This document shows, piece by piece, positions 10,204 to 22,859 of a stretch of 64,000 nucleotides of DNA. Where the stretch lies: the NCBI RefSeq assembly GCF_958450345.1, contig NC_088783.1, forward strand, positions 13,581,701-13,645,700, given 5' to 3'. The notes under the pieces were generated by a model. The model worked only from the letters and a program-made list of their open reading frames with translations, was not told the origin of the DNA and ran no database searches. Every line of letters begins with the position of its first letter. The first letter of the stretch is position 1. The stretch comes from Calliphora vicina. Taxonomy: Eukaryota > Arthropoda > Insecta > Diptera > Calliphoridae. A program made the position numbers and the translations under genes.

Positions 10204-11779
10204 CCCAGCAGTTTTACAAGTAGTCAATTTTACTTATGTCTGATCACTGGATGACTTCAATGTATATGTTGGGTCACTTGACGTGTATGTGCTCTTTGTA
10301 GTGTAAAGATAAGTCAATTAGTTACTTTATACGTCCCAGGTAATCTAACGTGAAATTAATTGCCACTTAACTGTATCTAAGTAATCTACAGTGCAGAGCT
10401 GTAGAAGAATGATTAATTTTTGGAATGAATCTTTGAATTATTCATGCAATGAATTGTAATTTTTTGAATGCATTAATTTTGCCCGTAACAATGAGTTGAA
10501 TTAAAATATGAATGAATTCATCTTGAATTCAAATTATTGAATGCATTTGTTTCATCTAAAAAAAGAATTGAATTAAAATTTTAATGAATTCATTTTCTTA
10601 TTGATTTTCATTCTAATTCAATTTACAGTAGAGATAAAAATGATAAAAAATAAGCTCAAATTCTTTAATAAAATGGTCCTTAAGTGATTCGTAATCGTAA
10701 TCAATCTATTCAACTGATTTGACAATTTCTTAAATCTTCCAAAGGTCTTTCGATAAAAAAGATAAAGTGTTTTTTGTCATCTAAAAAAATCAATGAAAAA
10801 TTAATTCAAATTCCATGCCCTTTTAATAGTGAATGGATGAATTCATTGAAATTTTTATACAATTCTAAATTCATTCATATTTTGAACATACTGATGAAGG
10901 CAAATTTTATTTATAATGAACTTCTGCATATTTAAATTCAACTCTTTGGTTTGGAATAGAATGCATTTGAAATTTTTTAATTCATGTTGAATTAAAAATC
11001 AAATATGAATCATTCATTTACAGCTTTGCTAGAGTGTAATCACTTTAAACATTTATTTAGTACTGCACTTTATTTGTGAGTTATACCAACAAATTGATTT
11101 TTTACAAATTGTATTGGTATAATTCTCATACAGTTTATTTTTCTTAGCTTAAGTTAACTTACATCCCAAGTAATCAAGCCAGAAGTCAATTGTCACTATA
11201 GTGTCTCTAAGTAAACTAGAGAGTAGTCGAATGTAGTTACCAAAGTGTAGAACTTGAGGCGCAACTGAGTGTAAAAATAATTACTATATTCAAAATACAT
11301 ACATTGATTTTCATGTATTTTGTTGATGCAAGAACTTAGGTTTTTGACAACAGACTTAAGTTTTTGTCTCTCAGTAATGCTACTATGCTTACATATTTTA
11401 CTCTATGGTAGTTACTTTATCCACCAGGCGTAATCTATTAGTGAGTAGTCGGAGGAAGGTTTGTTTACAAGCAATCGGTTATTGGACTGTGTAGGAGATG
11501 TCTTTTTAACTGACTATTTGAGATCAATTAGCTTCCGCTTAGCACCCGTACATTTTAAAATAACTAGTTGTGTAGCTAATAAGGTAACTGACTCTATGTA
11601 TACGGTATGCGAATGCAATACGTTGACTACTTCGGACCAGTTATTAAACAGTCTATTTGTAATATATGTAGGGACAATTGCCGCCTGCTTAGGACACGCA
11701 CATGTTAAAACAACTAGTCACGTAGCTATAAATGATAAGCATAATCACTAGTTCGGGACAGTCACCCAGAACTGCTGGG
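10204..11779 (+). mobile_element. CCCAGCAG-family element carrying a nested MITE
   Basis: It starts CCCAGCAGTTTTACAAGTAG and ends AGAACTGCTGGG. The right end, read inverted, matches the left end of the copy at 62465-63252, and vice versa, so both ends are real. Without the nested insertion at 10394-11028 the element is about 940 bases. The interior has repeated modules such as TCTAAGTAATCTAGAGTG and ACTTTAAACRTTTATTT. No protein is recognisable; the 96-residue frame at 11461-11751 is not conserved in the other copies. It is a non-autonomous DNA transposon of unassigned superfamily, because no clean target duplication was seen. Confidence 0.7.
10394..11028. mobile_element. hAT-type MITE nested in CCCAGCAG element
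   Basis: The ends are CAGAGCTGTAGAAGAATGAT and, inverted, CAAAGCTGTAAATGAATGAT. They are flanked by CTACAGTG (10386-10393) and CTAGAGTG (11029-11036), an 8-base target duplication with one difference. Other copies of the host element read CTAGAGTG uninterrupted at this point, which confirms the insertion. A CA(G/A)AG end with an 8-bp duplication is the hAT pattern (hobo and Hermes begin CAGAGAAC). The 635-base interior is dense in GAATGAATTC/ATTCATT motifs and has no coding frame. Confidence 0.8.
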
Positions 11780-14700
11780 ATTGCACAAAAAAGTACACTA
11801 ATCAAATACATACTTAGTTATTAAAAATACCTTAAAACAATACTACAAAAGCGGTTATTTATAGTATAATAATTCAATTTAGCAATTTAATTATCTAAAT
11901 TAAAACATTGTTTCAATTTTATTACAAATTGTGGTCAACAACTGTACATTTTTATATATTTATTTATAGAAACAATACTCTATTAATGGTGGTTGTTAAA
12001 TAAATACTAACGTATTCTATTTGGTCAAAAACTTACCATAAAATTGTAGAAAAAAATTTCCTGATTAACGACAAAAACAACAAAGTATTTCTGTGTTCCA
12101 CAGCTACAGCAAATAAATAATGCCAGCACAGTAGTATGTACGTACGTACACTTACAAAAATAAATCGAGTTTGAATTTAACAAAGTATTAAAGATGCTGC
12201 ATAAAAACCACTACTAGCCATTAACGTTTAACTATAGTTGGTAGTTGATGTTCAGGTTATTATTTTTTTTGTTTATTTAATCCTGGTCTTTTTGCTTTAT
12301 TTTTTAGCAAAAAGTTTTTATTATATTTTTTTGCATTTATGTTGCAAACATGTTATTATGTTGGTAGATGGTTGCGTTTCCTTTAGGCCATTAAACTTTG
12401 CATATGAGGCTGGGTTGTGTATATTAGCGTGGCAAAGCAATCATGTGCAATTTAAGCTGCCACAAACAGGTGCAATTGTATAAAACTTGATTTCTTCACT
12501 GATTTATTTAGTTTAAATATGGTGGGTAACCGGTTCCAGAGGAAGCTGCAGATTTGAATGTGTGTGTGTGTGAGAGTGAGTGTATGAATGAATGAGTGTG
12601 TTTTTAAGTATTGTTGCATGCAACAAACGTTTTTTTGTTTTTTTGTTGAAAGAATTATCAAATATACACTTGTTTATTTTTTTGTTATTGTAACTTGTTT
12701 TGTTAGAATTTCTTAAGGTTGTTTGTTGTTTTTTTTATTTTAATTGGTTGGTACTTTTTTTTCTTGATATTTTATTGATGGGGAGAATTATTTGTGGGAA
12801 TATTTTTTGTTGTTGTGTTTGTTTTTTTAATCAAGATTTCGTTGTGTTGTTGTGAGGGGCTTTTTTTAGTATGATAGATTATTTGTGTTTGTTGTTTGTT
12901 AATTAATTATTTAGTTGGTTTTTTTAATTGACTTTTCTACATGGATTTTTTAATTGGTTTTGTTTTGTTTCATGTATTTTTAATGAGATTTTCTGGAAAT
13001 TTTCTTTAAACTTATTATTTTCTTCACATTTATACTTATTATAATTTCACTTGACATTTGCTCTTTGTTGTGTTTTGTTTTTGTTAAGAATTCCACCTTA
13101 TAACGGGGCACAATTTTATTCACCACTCTTTTTTTGTTGGTTGATTTTTAACAGATTCAGCTTGTGTTGTGGTGTTTTTCTTTTAGGTCTAATATTTGCT
13201 TAACAAATATTTATTTTTTTATTTATTTTTATTTAAAGTCTAGAGACTAAACACTAATATAGAGGTTTTTGTTGTTTAATGCAAAGTATTCAACTGGCAA
13301 AAACGTGTTAAATGCAAATATTTTTTTAAACTTTAGTTTTTCTATTTTGTGTTATAATTGACTAACTTAAGATTTTGAAGGGTGAAATTTTTAAAAAATT
13401 GTTGCCCTTTTTAAAAAGATTTTCCTTTTATTTGTTGGGGGATATTCGGATTTTCACAACATTAAGGTTGAGACTGTTGATATGTATTTTTTTTAAAGTA
13501 CACTAAAGATAAATTCACTTTAATTAAATTAAAAAAATTTATAAATTTGCCACTTTTATTTTATTTTTTTTTTTTAAATTTTCCAGTAAAACTTTATTAT
13601 TTTATTTAAATTCTTATTAGATAGATGTGCGTGTTTATATTTTTATTACATTTATTATATTTATATTGGATTGGATATGTAGTTGTTGTAGTTATTTATT
13701 TATGTGTATGTGTAGGTATTTGTGTATGTGTGTTTGTGAACAAAGGTAAATGTATTGGTATGTTGTTGTTGCATTGAGTGTGAGAGTGTGTGTTTTTCTT
13801 TATTTTTCTTTTTTAATTTTTGTGTATGTGTATTTGTGTCGTTCGGTCTGTCTGTCTGACGTTTGTGATATGTTTTGAAGATACAAATTGAAAACAGAAA
13901 AAACGGAAATTCACGCGCTTTGTTAAGGAATTCGAACTGTTTTCAGACACGGAGGAACACGTACTAAAACTTGCTTTGTCTAGAGTGGCTGGATGGCGCT
14001 GCTAGTGTTGTACTTTGCTTTTTTGCTGCCACTGCTATGGCTGCTAGGTTGTTAAACGTATGTGTGTAAATGTGGCTGACTAGTCACGGCGACGACGTCG
14101 GAATTTCGGTCGTTGCGCTCACACAAAAACAAAAAATTATTGTAAACAACACAAACAGAAAAGTCTGCATCATTAGTTTGTTCTGTGCTCAGCAGCTCCA
14201 CAAATGACAAAACCAACCAAATGCTGCAATATAAACAAATAATCACAACAAAACGACTACGACTACAACGACGACGACTCCAAACAAATACACCACCTAT
14301 AAAAATTTTATATCTATGTATCTATATCTCCCTGTACCAGGCACCGCACAACACACTCTCTGTTATCTTTTGTGTTTACAACATTTATTCTATATGTGGT
14401 TGTTGTTTTTGTTATTATTATTTCCTATATTCAACTCTCCACACACAACAAAAAAAGACCTTGTATTAATGCTCTTCCTACATTTGTTTTGGGCTCCAAA
14501 CACATCACATCTGCATTTTGTCAACAAGCTAAATTATCTTTAGTACAAACTACCAACCACAACAATAACAACAAAAACCTGAAAAACAACAAAAAAAAAA
14601 CCAAGATTTCACACTGCTCTTCTCCAACTCTCTAAGAAATTCTCCCCAAAACATAATTCATCATTCGTACTCACCTCTTGGAAGAGAGTATCCTGTTTGC

Positions 14701-15800
14701 TAACTTTGTTTACCCTAAAGGCGCGTGCCTGAGCATGAATGAATTTGTGTTCTTAGCTGAGTCTGATGTTATCTCAAAACACTCTTTCAACAGGATGTTT
14801 TTTCTGTTTAAAACCTATTTCACCTTTCTATAGCTATGTTTTTTTATTCACCTCTTATTAGTCTGTTTTAAAGGTATGTATTTTGCTGTGGCTCTTTTTC
14901 AGAATTTATATAAACAAAGTATCTGCTGCATGGAATAGGTATGTTTGTGTTGTAAAGGTTTCCTTTTTGTATGCGCTCCTAAATTAAATATTAGATCATA
15001 TGAAACAATGGCAATTTGACCTTATTTTTACGTATTGTACATTTGCTTCAAACGAAATGAGTTTATATTTGTGTGCACGTACATTTGTACATATTTCTGT
15101 AAGTAGCTACAAATGTCTAAAGTAAATGTCAAAAATTTAAGTTTATTTTAGCAAATTATACGAAAGTTTTTTTTTTATTATTTATCTGCTCGGCAGCATT
15201 ATTTTTAATTTATGCCACCAGCTGTTGGACGTTTTGCTTTGCTTTACTTCTTGTTTTGTTTTACTTTTTTGATTTTATAATTAGGAAAAATATTTTTCAA
15301 TGTATAATAAACTTTGTTTTTGAGTGGGCTTAAAATTATACCAAAAATATGTGATGTAGTACTTGGAATTCATTCACAAGTAAATAAAAAGGTAAGGGGA
15401 TAAAGGTAAAGTTTTTTGAAAAATTTACTCGAAACATTTAAATAAAACTTTTAGCCACTAACTGGTTGGGTTTCTTGATGAGTATCTGGTTATTGTTTTT
15501 GTTTTGTATTTATTTTAAGTTAATTAATATGTAGTATATTAAATTTATTATTAATAAAACAAATCTATTTTAACGACTTAAACCGACTTAGCCCTTTGAT
15601 GACTAAAATTATAACAAAAAGCTGGTGTCACTTTGATTTCAACATACTTTAATGAACTACATAGTATATCTAATATAGTAATATTTATAGTAATATTTCC
15701 AAATAGTTTTAAAAAGTAAGACGGATTTTAATTTTATAACATTCGGAAGTATGTATCCTCAATAACTTACTTTAATGATACAATAACTTACTTCTCACTG
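11780..15800. other. Large non-coding stretch, T-biased plus strand
   Basis: No gene or element boundary supported. From about 12490 to 13900 the plus strand is strikingly T-rich, with GT/TGTG runs near 12558 and 13640-13860. Between about 13900 and 14300 there is a local rise in CG dinucleotides and G+C, including CACGGCGACGACGTCGG. After 14100 the plus strand becomes rich in ACAACA/AAC. The frames of 62-96 codons here are low complexity. Confidence 0.5.
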
Positions 15801-16240
15801 CACGCAGATAAAAAATATAGTTGTGCATGTTTACTGTAACCATTTCTTTATTGTTACAAGTTGTTTAACAATATTATAGTCACAGTAACTATTTACATGA
15901 TTGTGATAACAATAATATGGTTAATTTACGATTCACATGATTGTATCAACCATATATATGGTTACAGAAAACAAGTATATGTTTGTGACAACCATTTATA
16001 TGATGAAGGACTTACCATATTATGATAAAATTATTCATCATAAATATGGTTGTCACAAACATATACTTCCTTACTGTAACCATATATATGGTTGATACAA
16101 TCATGTGAATCGTAAATTAACCATATTATGGTTGCCACAATCATGTAAATTGATACTGTGACTATAGTATTGTTAAAAAACTTTTAACAATATAGAAATG
16201 GTTACAGTAAACATTCACAACTATATTTTTTCTATGCGTG
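15801..16240. mobile_element. Foldback MITE, CACGCAG family, copy 1
   Basis: Almost the whole 440 bases form one palindrome. The left arm begins CACGCAGATAAAAAATATAG and the right arm ends with its complement, ATTTTTTCTATGCGTG. Inner modules such as ACCATATATATGGTTGATAC and ATCATGTGAATCGTAAATTA occur in both arms in opposite orientation. It is flanked by TG on both sides. A second copy at 25713-26101 has the same ends. There is no open frame; a transcript would give a long hairpin and hence a possible small-RNA source. Confidence 0.85.
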
Positions 16241-16559
16241 TGATTACTACATACCTAGAAGTAGTTTTATAATAACTCATATATTATCTTTTATATAACT
16301 GTTTATTTTTTTGTTTTTAGAGATAACGGTTTCTGTGAGACCTAACTATCAATGAGTTATTTAAGCCATAACTAGTTTTAGTGATGGCATATTTATAAGC
16401 GTTTGTGGGAATTACTTAACTCCAATGGCATCATCATTTTAAAATAATGAGTTAAAATGCTATTGTGTTTGCAGTAAAGTACAAGAATTTAACTTGGTAA
16501 TCATAGTTTTTGCTGGGATATTTATTTTTGGCAGCAGCCAAATCCAGTATTCGTTTACA

Positions 16560-16735
16560 CTTGAATATATAATCAATTAAATGTATTTGAATAAATACCA
16601 TTGGATACATTTGAAAAAATAATCGTTTAAATGTAAACAAATAATGAATTAAAGGATTAAAGGTACCAAATCTAATCCAATAAATGTTAATATTTAATCG
16701 ATTGAATATTATCGAATATTCGACTAAACAGAGGC
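16560..16735. repeat. AATCGATTAA-rich decayed repeat block
   Basis: Repeated motifs of the form ATTTGAATAA-ATCGTTTAAATG and TTAATCGATTGAATATT resemble the large satellite-like region at 20490-23130. It may be an outlying piece separated by later insertions. Confidence 0.5.
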
Positions 16736-16847
16736 GACTATTTTATTAAAGCGAAGGAAATTCTAAACTTTAATTTTCAGTTCTACTTGATTGGAGCCTT
16801 ATGTGCCTTTCTTAGATGTTATATTGTATAACGATTTAAACTTACTT

Positions 16848-17440
16848 AGGTTAGGTTATAAAGGCAGCCAGTATTACCGGCTCACTTGGGTCCAGGTATT
16901 GGTCCCTTTGTGACATCCTAAAGGATAATTTTCTGGTCCTCAAGAGGTCCTTCACATGTCGGAAAGGGGTTCGATGCCGAACCAACCAGACACACGAATA
17001 AACAAATCATCTTCATAACATCCACTCTCGATAGATCCGTTAGGCAGTGCATGAAAGGACTGCCCATTGTCGTACTCCGTGACACCGATAGAGCAGGATA
17101 AAAACAGAGGAGATGTTCAACCGTTTTTTCTTCTCCTTCTTCATCATGACAACTTCTACAGAAATCATTGTAAGGGGTATTCTGTCTCCTAGCATGCGCA
17201 CCAATTAAGCAGCAGTGCCTGTGGAGACATTGACTTATATATTGCCGAGTACACCAGAGTGACATGGCACCCAGAATAACTCCAGGTTAGAACATCTCGC
17301 CATCTCGTTAAGTCAATGTTTGCAGGGATATTAGGCATACATCATTGAATAGACGCATTTCCGGTACAACAAGTTTTTCCATAACCGCCGAATTTAGGGC
17401 CAATTGTTTGGCCATGAGATTAGCCGGTAGCTAATCATAA
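16848..17440 (-). pseudogene. Non-LTR retrotransposon, C-terminal end and 3' UTR
   Basis: On the minus strand a 115-residue frame (17265-16918) contains CRSCHDEEGEEKTVEHLLC. This is the CX2C...HX4C cysteine cluster that follows the RNase H domain at the C-terminus of jockey/R1/I-type non-LTR polyproteins, usually before a PAL-like sequence, here YPAL. Upstream (to about 17440) the reading frame is broken. Downstream the 3' UTR reads GGACCCAAGTGAGCCGGTAA and ends near 16848 with TAACCTAACC. Composition is GC-richer than the surroundings. It is a 5'-truncated relic; the exact clade is uncertain. Confidence 0.7.
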
Positions 17441-17584
17441 CAAATAAATTGCAACATAACAAATAAAGCACGAGATGGAGTGCTACTTAATTAGGAAGAA
17501 ATTAATTCATGGATAGCGGTGAAAGTTAAAAAAAAAACTGCAGACGATAACAGCTATCTAGCATGAGCAAGACAGGCAGTGGTG

Positions 17585-17930
17585 GAAATTGGATTATGTG
17601 ATTCCCAAAACGAACTTTGACGAAACTTTTAAGGCGAGAACAACGACCAAATAAGACTGGGCCATTAAGTCTGTCCTTTGGTATTATGCGATCTCAATCT
17701 TCACTGATGGTTCCAAACAATCACTGGTTCGGAAATTTTCTCTAAGATCTCTATAATTTAACAATCATTTTCTTCAACTCCTAAGGATATCAGCACTGAC
17801 TACGTTAAATTTCATTAAGATATCTCCAATCATTCACGAGTTACCGAATTATTTCCAAATTAACCTGCTTGGATATTACTATGCCGGGAACATAAAGGAA
17901 TCCGTGGCAATGCAAATGGTGACGAATCTA
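17585..17930 (+). pseudogene. Non-LTR retrotransposon RNase H fragment
   Basis: On the plus strand the sequence encodes IPKTNFDETF, then after a stop the RNase H motif FTDGSK (17693-17710, carrying the first catalytic Asp), and further on, after frame changes, HKGIRGN (about 17890-17915), the conserved GHxGIxGNexAD motif that carries the last RNase H residues. It points towards the minus-strand C-terminal fragment at 16848-17440. The two pieces are in opposite orientation and cannot be one collinear element. It contains several stops and frameshifts. Confidence 0.65.
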
Positions 17931-18263
17931 AAATGAACGCAACTTATGTGTTACCCATAATAATTACTGCACAAGTTTGGATGAAGAGAGAAAAGAATCT
18001 TTACAACAAATTCTACATAGAGAAAACAGATTCGTAGTAGCAACTGAATTTGTTGCCAATACATTAATTCGGTTGCACACATTTTTTGGTTCTGGCAACA
18101 GAAAATTATTGATTATGGAAGAATTTCGGTTGAAGTAACCAAACTTTTGTTACACCAAGTCATTTTATTAAACATTTTTGTAGACGATTTAACTTGTTCA
18201 TGTATAATTTAACTAAATATAAGCTAATCTAGGGTTAAACCAAAATCAATAAATCGTTATTAA

Positions 18264-18467
18264 CCCTTTAATGCATATTGTTACCAATTGTCTACATTCC
18301 AGTTCCACTTAATTTTAGACGAATATAAGCTTGATACTAATTCAGAAAAAGTTTCAGCAAACGAAATTCTAAATCAAACAAAAGCTAATGGAAATATAAT
18401 AAATAAAAATCAACTAAATACTTGATACTTTACAGAAAAATAAAAATAAAAATCATGCATTTAAGGG
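18264..18467 (+). mobile_element. piggyBac-type MITE, family A copy 1
   Basis: The ends are CCCTTTAATGCATATTGTTA and, inverted, CCCTTAAATGCATGATTTTT. The element is flanked by TTAA on both sides (18260-18263 and 18468-18471). A TTAA target duplication and CCC ends define piggyBac-type elements. Its left half matches the inverted right half of the copy at 53371-53556. It is 204 bases and non-coding. Confidence 0.8.
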
Positions 18468-18471
18468 TTAA

Positions 18472-18595
18472 ATAATAGATTAAACGTAGTCGAATAATTG
18501 ATTAAACGTGATCGAACAACGTGTTAAAATTAATCGATTAAATATTATGGAATAATCGTTTAAATGTGAATGATGATAATCTTATCCCTTTTCTT
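18472..18595. repeat. AATCGATTAA-rich decayed repeat block
   Basis: Short motifs such as GATTAAACGTAGTCGAATAA and TTAATCGATTAAATATTATG abut the piggyBac-type MITE and resemble the array at 20490-23130. Confidence 0.5.
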
Positions 18596-20480
18596 AGAAT
18601 TAAAAGCAAACTTTTGTCGAAAGATCTATACAGTCTACTGATATGATTTTATGATGCAGTACGATCACGATGTCTGGAATGGTACTGTAGCATACAAATA
18701 TTCACAATTCGTTTCCTATATTTAATCAAGATATTTTTTACATTTTCTTTGTAAAACTAGCGGTATGACAAAAACGTTTCGAGCTTCTACGTCATTAAAC
18801 ATGTAAAACTTTGTTATACGAATGTCATTTTATTAACATATCTAAAAACATAAGTAGTCAATTTTTTTTTTAAATAAACACTTTAAATGCATATCTTTGC
18901 ATTAATTATTTATTCAACTACATAAATATAAATAACTCTAACAGCATATTATATCAAGCTAGATCACATATCAATTCGGTGGCCATAACGGAAGTTGTTT
19001 GAAAATTTTCCTCAAACATCAACTTCTGTTTGCCATCTCAAGCAATCACAACAATCTTGGTAATAAAACACAACTAAAGCAATTAAATTTTTAAATCTCA
19101 GCCATTTGGAAATATATATTTTAATCTGCTAAAAGCATGCTAAGCAAACCAGTCTAATAAAGCTACAGGAAAATATTAAAGTGTCTCTTAAGATTACTTT
19201 AACGATCACTTCAATTTCATTTCACACTACATTTTCTTAAATAACATTAGCAAAGATAAACCTAATTTAAGTGACACTTGGAAAATCTATTTTTAATGTA
19301 AAGTTTTTGACGTTTTTTTTTTTTTGGTCCATAAGACAGAATTAATTATAAAACTAGATTTTAAAATTTAATTGATGAGAGCATAGGTAATACAAGACAT
19401 ATGCGTAGACATCTGTGTGAATGATTAACTTAAGTGTGACACTTTTATGTCTTCAAATCCCTATAAACCAGAAGGAAACCATTATAATTCGTGTGTAATT
19501 CCTAAAAAATAATATTAAGTCTACCTTAAAGTAACCATGGATTTTAATTGAATTTCTTTAGTCATTGTTTTTAAAGTCAATTGATGCAAACTATTTTCTT
19601 TAAATATAACCACCACCCTCTCTCTGAATGTTTAAATATATACCCAGAAATGGAACAAAAATAATGTTTCTTTTGCTGTGACATTATGTTGTAAGATTTT
19701 GTGTGTTTTCAATTTCAAGATCCCTCTCGATATTCCCCTACATACGTGTAACATAAATTAAAAGTTTCCTTTCACAGCCACCCCCCATCATATTTATCCA
19801 TCACATCACACACTGCCAAACTATCTAGCTATCTATCTATCGCTTCATAACACGAAGACGACACTCGTTACTCATTAGACTTAAGGGAACCATTAGTAAG
19901 TGTGATTGGTGGCAGCAGATGCATCAACATATTTTACGGATAAAACAACAACATATCACAGCCAGCAACAACAAAAACAACAACCATAAAGGTAAATAAA
20001 ATTAGAAAAAGATGTGGAGAATGAACAAAAACAAAAAACACAAATCAACAACATTCACATTTCATCTCAATTCTTATTTGTGGCATCATCTGAACTTCAA
20101 ACACTGTTGATTACACCATTTTCAAAAGGAATTTCGTAGTAAAAACAGCCATACAGTTTAAAAGTAGGCCAAGGAAGGTATTAATTTATGTGTTTCCTAA
20201 ATATTTAGGTCATGTTTGTTTAGGTTGCAAATATTTGACTAAAACGTAACCACTAAATAAAATATATTTTAGAGGACTTTTTCATATTAAACTTATCTAA
20301 GGTTTATAAAAGAAAATTCTCATACTAAATTTGTTTAATAAACATTTGATAAATTTAAAAATATTTTTTGAATATGACCTTAAATATTTATATTTTATTA
20401 TTAACTATTGAAGAATGTTTTTATCTAAATAAAAAAAATGCTTTACCGATTACAAAACTGTATAGTTTCGAATTAAAAGT
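18596..20480. other. AT-rich non-coding stretch
   Basis: No gene supported. An imperfect hairpin lies at 18981-19033 (GGAAGTTGTTTGA pairing with TCAAACATCAACTTC). ACAACA-rich sequence occurs near 19950-20050. Confidence 0.5.
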
Positions 20481-21129
20481 AGTTAACCGGTTAAAATTAG
20501 TTGAGCTAATCATAAAATAATTATTTAAATGTTCTTAATAATTGAAAAAGCCTAAATGATTTGTATATTAAACGTGAATAATAAAATTATTGAACCCAAT
20601 AATTAATCGATTAAGTGTTATCCAAACCAAATTGAGCCGAATAGCCATTTAAATTTAGTCGAAAAAACCGATTAATTTGAATCGAATAAGTACTCGATTA
20701 ATTTAAATCGACTAAACTAAATCGATTAATATTAATTCATTTATCGAAAAATCTGAATTCAAATTCAATTAAACAAATCCAGTGAACAAAACATAATCGA
20801 TTAATTGACTAAACGTAATCAATATAAATAGTCGATAAAAATTAATCCAATAATCGATTCATTTTCATCCAATAATCATATATAAAATTGATAGAATATT
20901 CGATTCAACATTAATAAATACATAATTGAGAAATCAGAAATGTACATTATTGAATAATTGATTAAACAATATGGAATAATCGGTTAAATATTATTGAATA
21001 ATCAGATAACCATAATCAACCAAACTTTATTGAATAACTGACTAAACGATGCGTCATGACTTAGTTACCAAATAATTCAATTAAATGTAAACAAATATTA
21101 AACTTATTTAATAACAATATATCCGCTAT

Positions 21130-21545
21130 AGACCCGTTCGGGTTTTATTCGAGAAAATTGGAACACAAATGGCTGAGATATAAGGAAAGTCTTGGTTTTT
21201 TACCTATTTTTGATGCATATCTGGATTTCTAAGCCATTAATATGGACAATATGGATATATAATGATATATATTTCAAATGAGACCTTTGCTACATCGCGA
21301 CTATAGTAAGTTGGATACAATGGGTCAAAATCAATAAAAAAAAAATTTAACCCGATTTTTTTTCACCAAAATATTTTTTTTTCATATTATTCTTTTCACT
21401 AATAAATTAAAAAAAATTTCAATAAATATTTTTTTTTTTTTAAATTTGAATTACCTGAAATATTTATAATTTTTATTTTAAGTATAATTTGGTGAAGGGT
21501 ATATAAGATTCGGCATAGCCGAATATAGCTTCTTTACTATATTTC
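21130..21545 (+). mobile_element. HINE element, 5'-truncated copy
   Basis: It retains AATGGCTGAGATATAAGG, ACAATATGGATATATAATG, AATGGGTCAAAATC, the A/T-only tract, TAATTTGGTGAAGGGTATAT, and the 3' hairpin ATTCGGCATAGCCGAAT. The 5' hairpin, GTCT tract and terminal TTACTTGTT are missing. It sits inside the AATCGATTAA region and inserted after that repeat formed. Confidence 0.75.
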
Positions 21546-22737
21546 AATAAACGATTTATCGTTAGTCGATACTAGTCGATTAGACTTATTCGAACAAATA
21601 ATAAATTAAAGATAAAATCGATTTAATTGTAATTAAATAATTAATTAGAATTATTCGAATGATTGATTAAATCTATTCGAATAACCGATTAAATATATAC
21701 AAATACTCGATGAAATTTAATTGATCGAATTGATTAAATATGTAATTCAATATTCGAATTATCATTTATTAAATCGTCGATTAAATTTACAAAGATATAT
21801 CGATTAAATTTATATATGTAAATAAAAATGTATGCTGTAAACTTAATTGATTGAATAATCGATTAATTTTATTCGAATTCTAGATAAAACGTAAAAGATG
21901 TTTAAACACAGTTGGATAATCGATTAATCGTTATCAAAAATAATCGAGTAAACTTATTTGAATATTATTAAATAGAATAATCGATTGTAATTGAATAATC
22001 CATTAAATGTTACCAATTTATTCGAATAATCAAGTAAATTTATTCGAATAATATTTAATAGAATAATCGGTTAACAAATCGATAAATTTTTTCGAATTAT
22101 GAATAAAACGTAAAAGATATTTTAAAGGTAATTGAGTAATCGATTAATCATTATCATATTTAATATAACGAATAACATTTAATAGATAAATCAGTTATAC
22201 TAAATTGAATAATCGATTTTTTTTCTGAATCATGAATAATACGTAAAATATATTTTAAACGTAATTGAATCAATTAATTGTTATCATAGTTAGACGAGTA
22301 AACTTATTCGAATAATATTTCATGAAATAATCGGTTATACTAAATTGAATAATCGATTAATTTTGTTCGAATTATGAATAAAAATGTATTAAACGTTATT
22401 GAATAATCAATTAATCGTTATTAAAGTTAATCGAGTAAACTAATACGAATAATATTTAATAGAATCGATTTTTTAAATTATGAATAAAAATCGATTCTAT
22501 TAAAAATTATGAAAAAAGATGTTCTAAACGTAATTGAATAATCAATTAATCGTTATCAATAATATTTAATAGAATAATCGGTTATACTAAATTGAATAAT
22601 CGATTAATTTTTTCAAATTCTGAATAAAACATAAAAGATGTTTTAAACGTAATTTAAAAATTAATTAATCATCATTAATTAATCAGCATAATCGAGTTAA
22701 CTTATATGAATAATATTTAAAAGAATAATAATTTAAC

Positions 22738-22859
22738 AGCCTGGCCCACGATGTCAAAAGAAAAATGATTCGAAAAATGCTTGAAAGAATTTTAAGAACT
22801 AAGTGTTTTTCATACAAATTTGTTCGACTCATTTATCTTTTGACATCGTGCGCCAGGCT
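22738..22859. mobile_element. Small MITE with AGCCTGGC ends
   Basis: AGCCTGGCCCACGATGTCAA opens the element and its complement (TTGACATCGTGCGCCAGGCT) closes it. The inverted match continues for about 35 bases. It is 122 bases, inserted in the satellite-like array. No unambiguous target duplication was seen, so the superfamily is not assigned. Confidence 0.7.

Noticed and set aside
11461..11751. 96-codon frame inside the CCCAGCAG element
   Set aside because: The other copies of this element do not keep the frame, so it is not a shared gene.
16848..16858. TAACCTAACC as a telomere-like repeat
   Set aside because: It is only two units at the 3' end of a non-LTR relic. Flies lack such telomere repeats.
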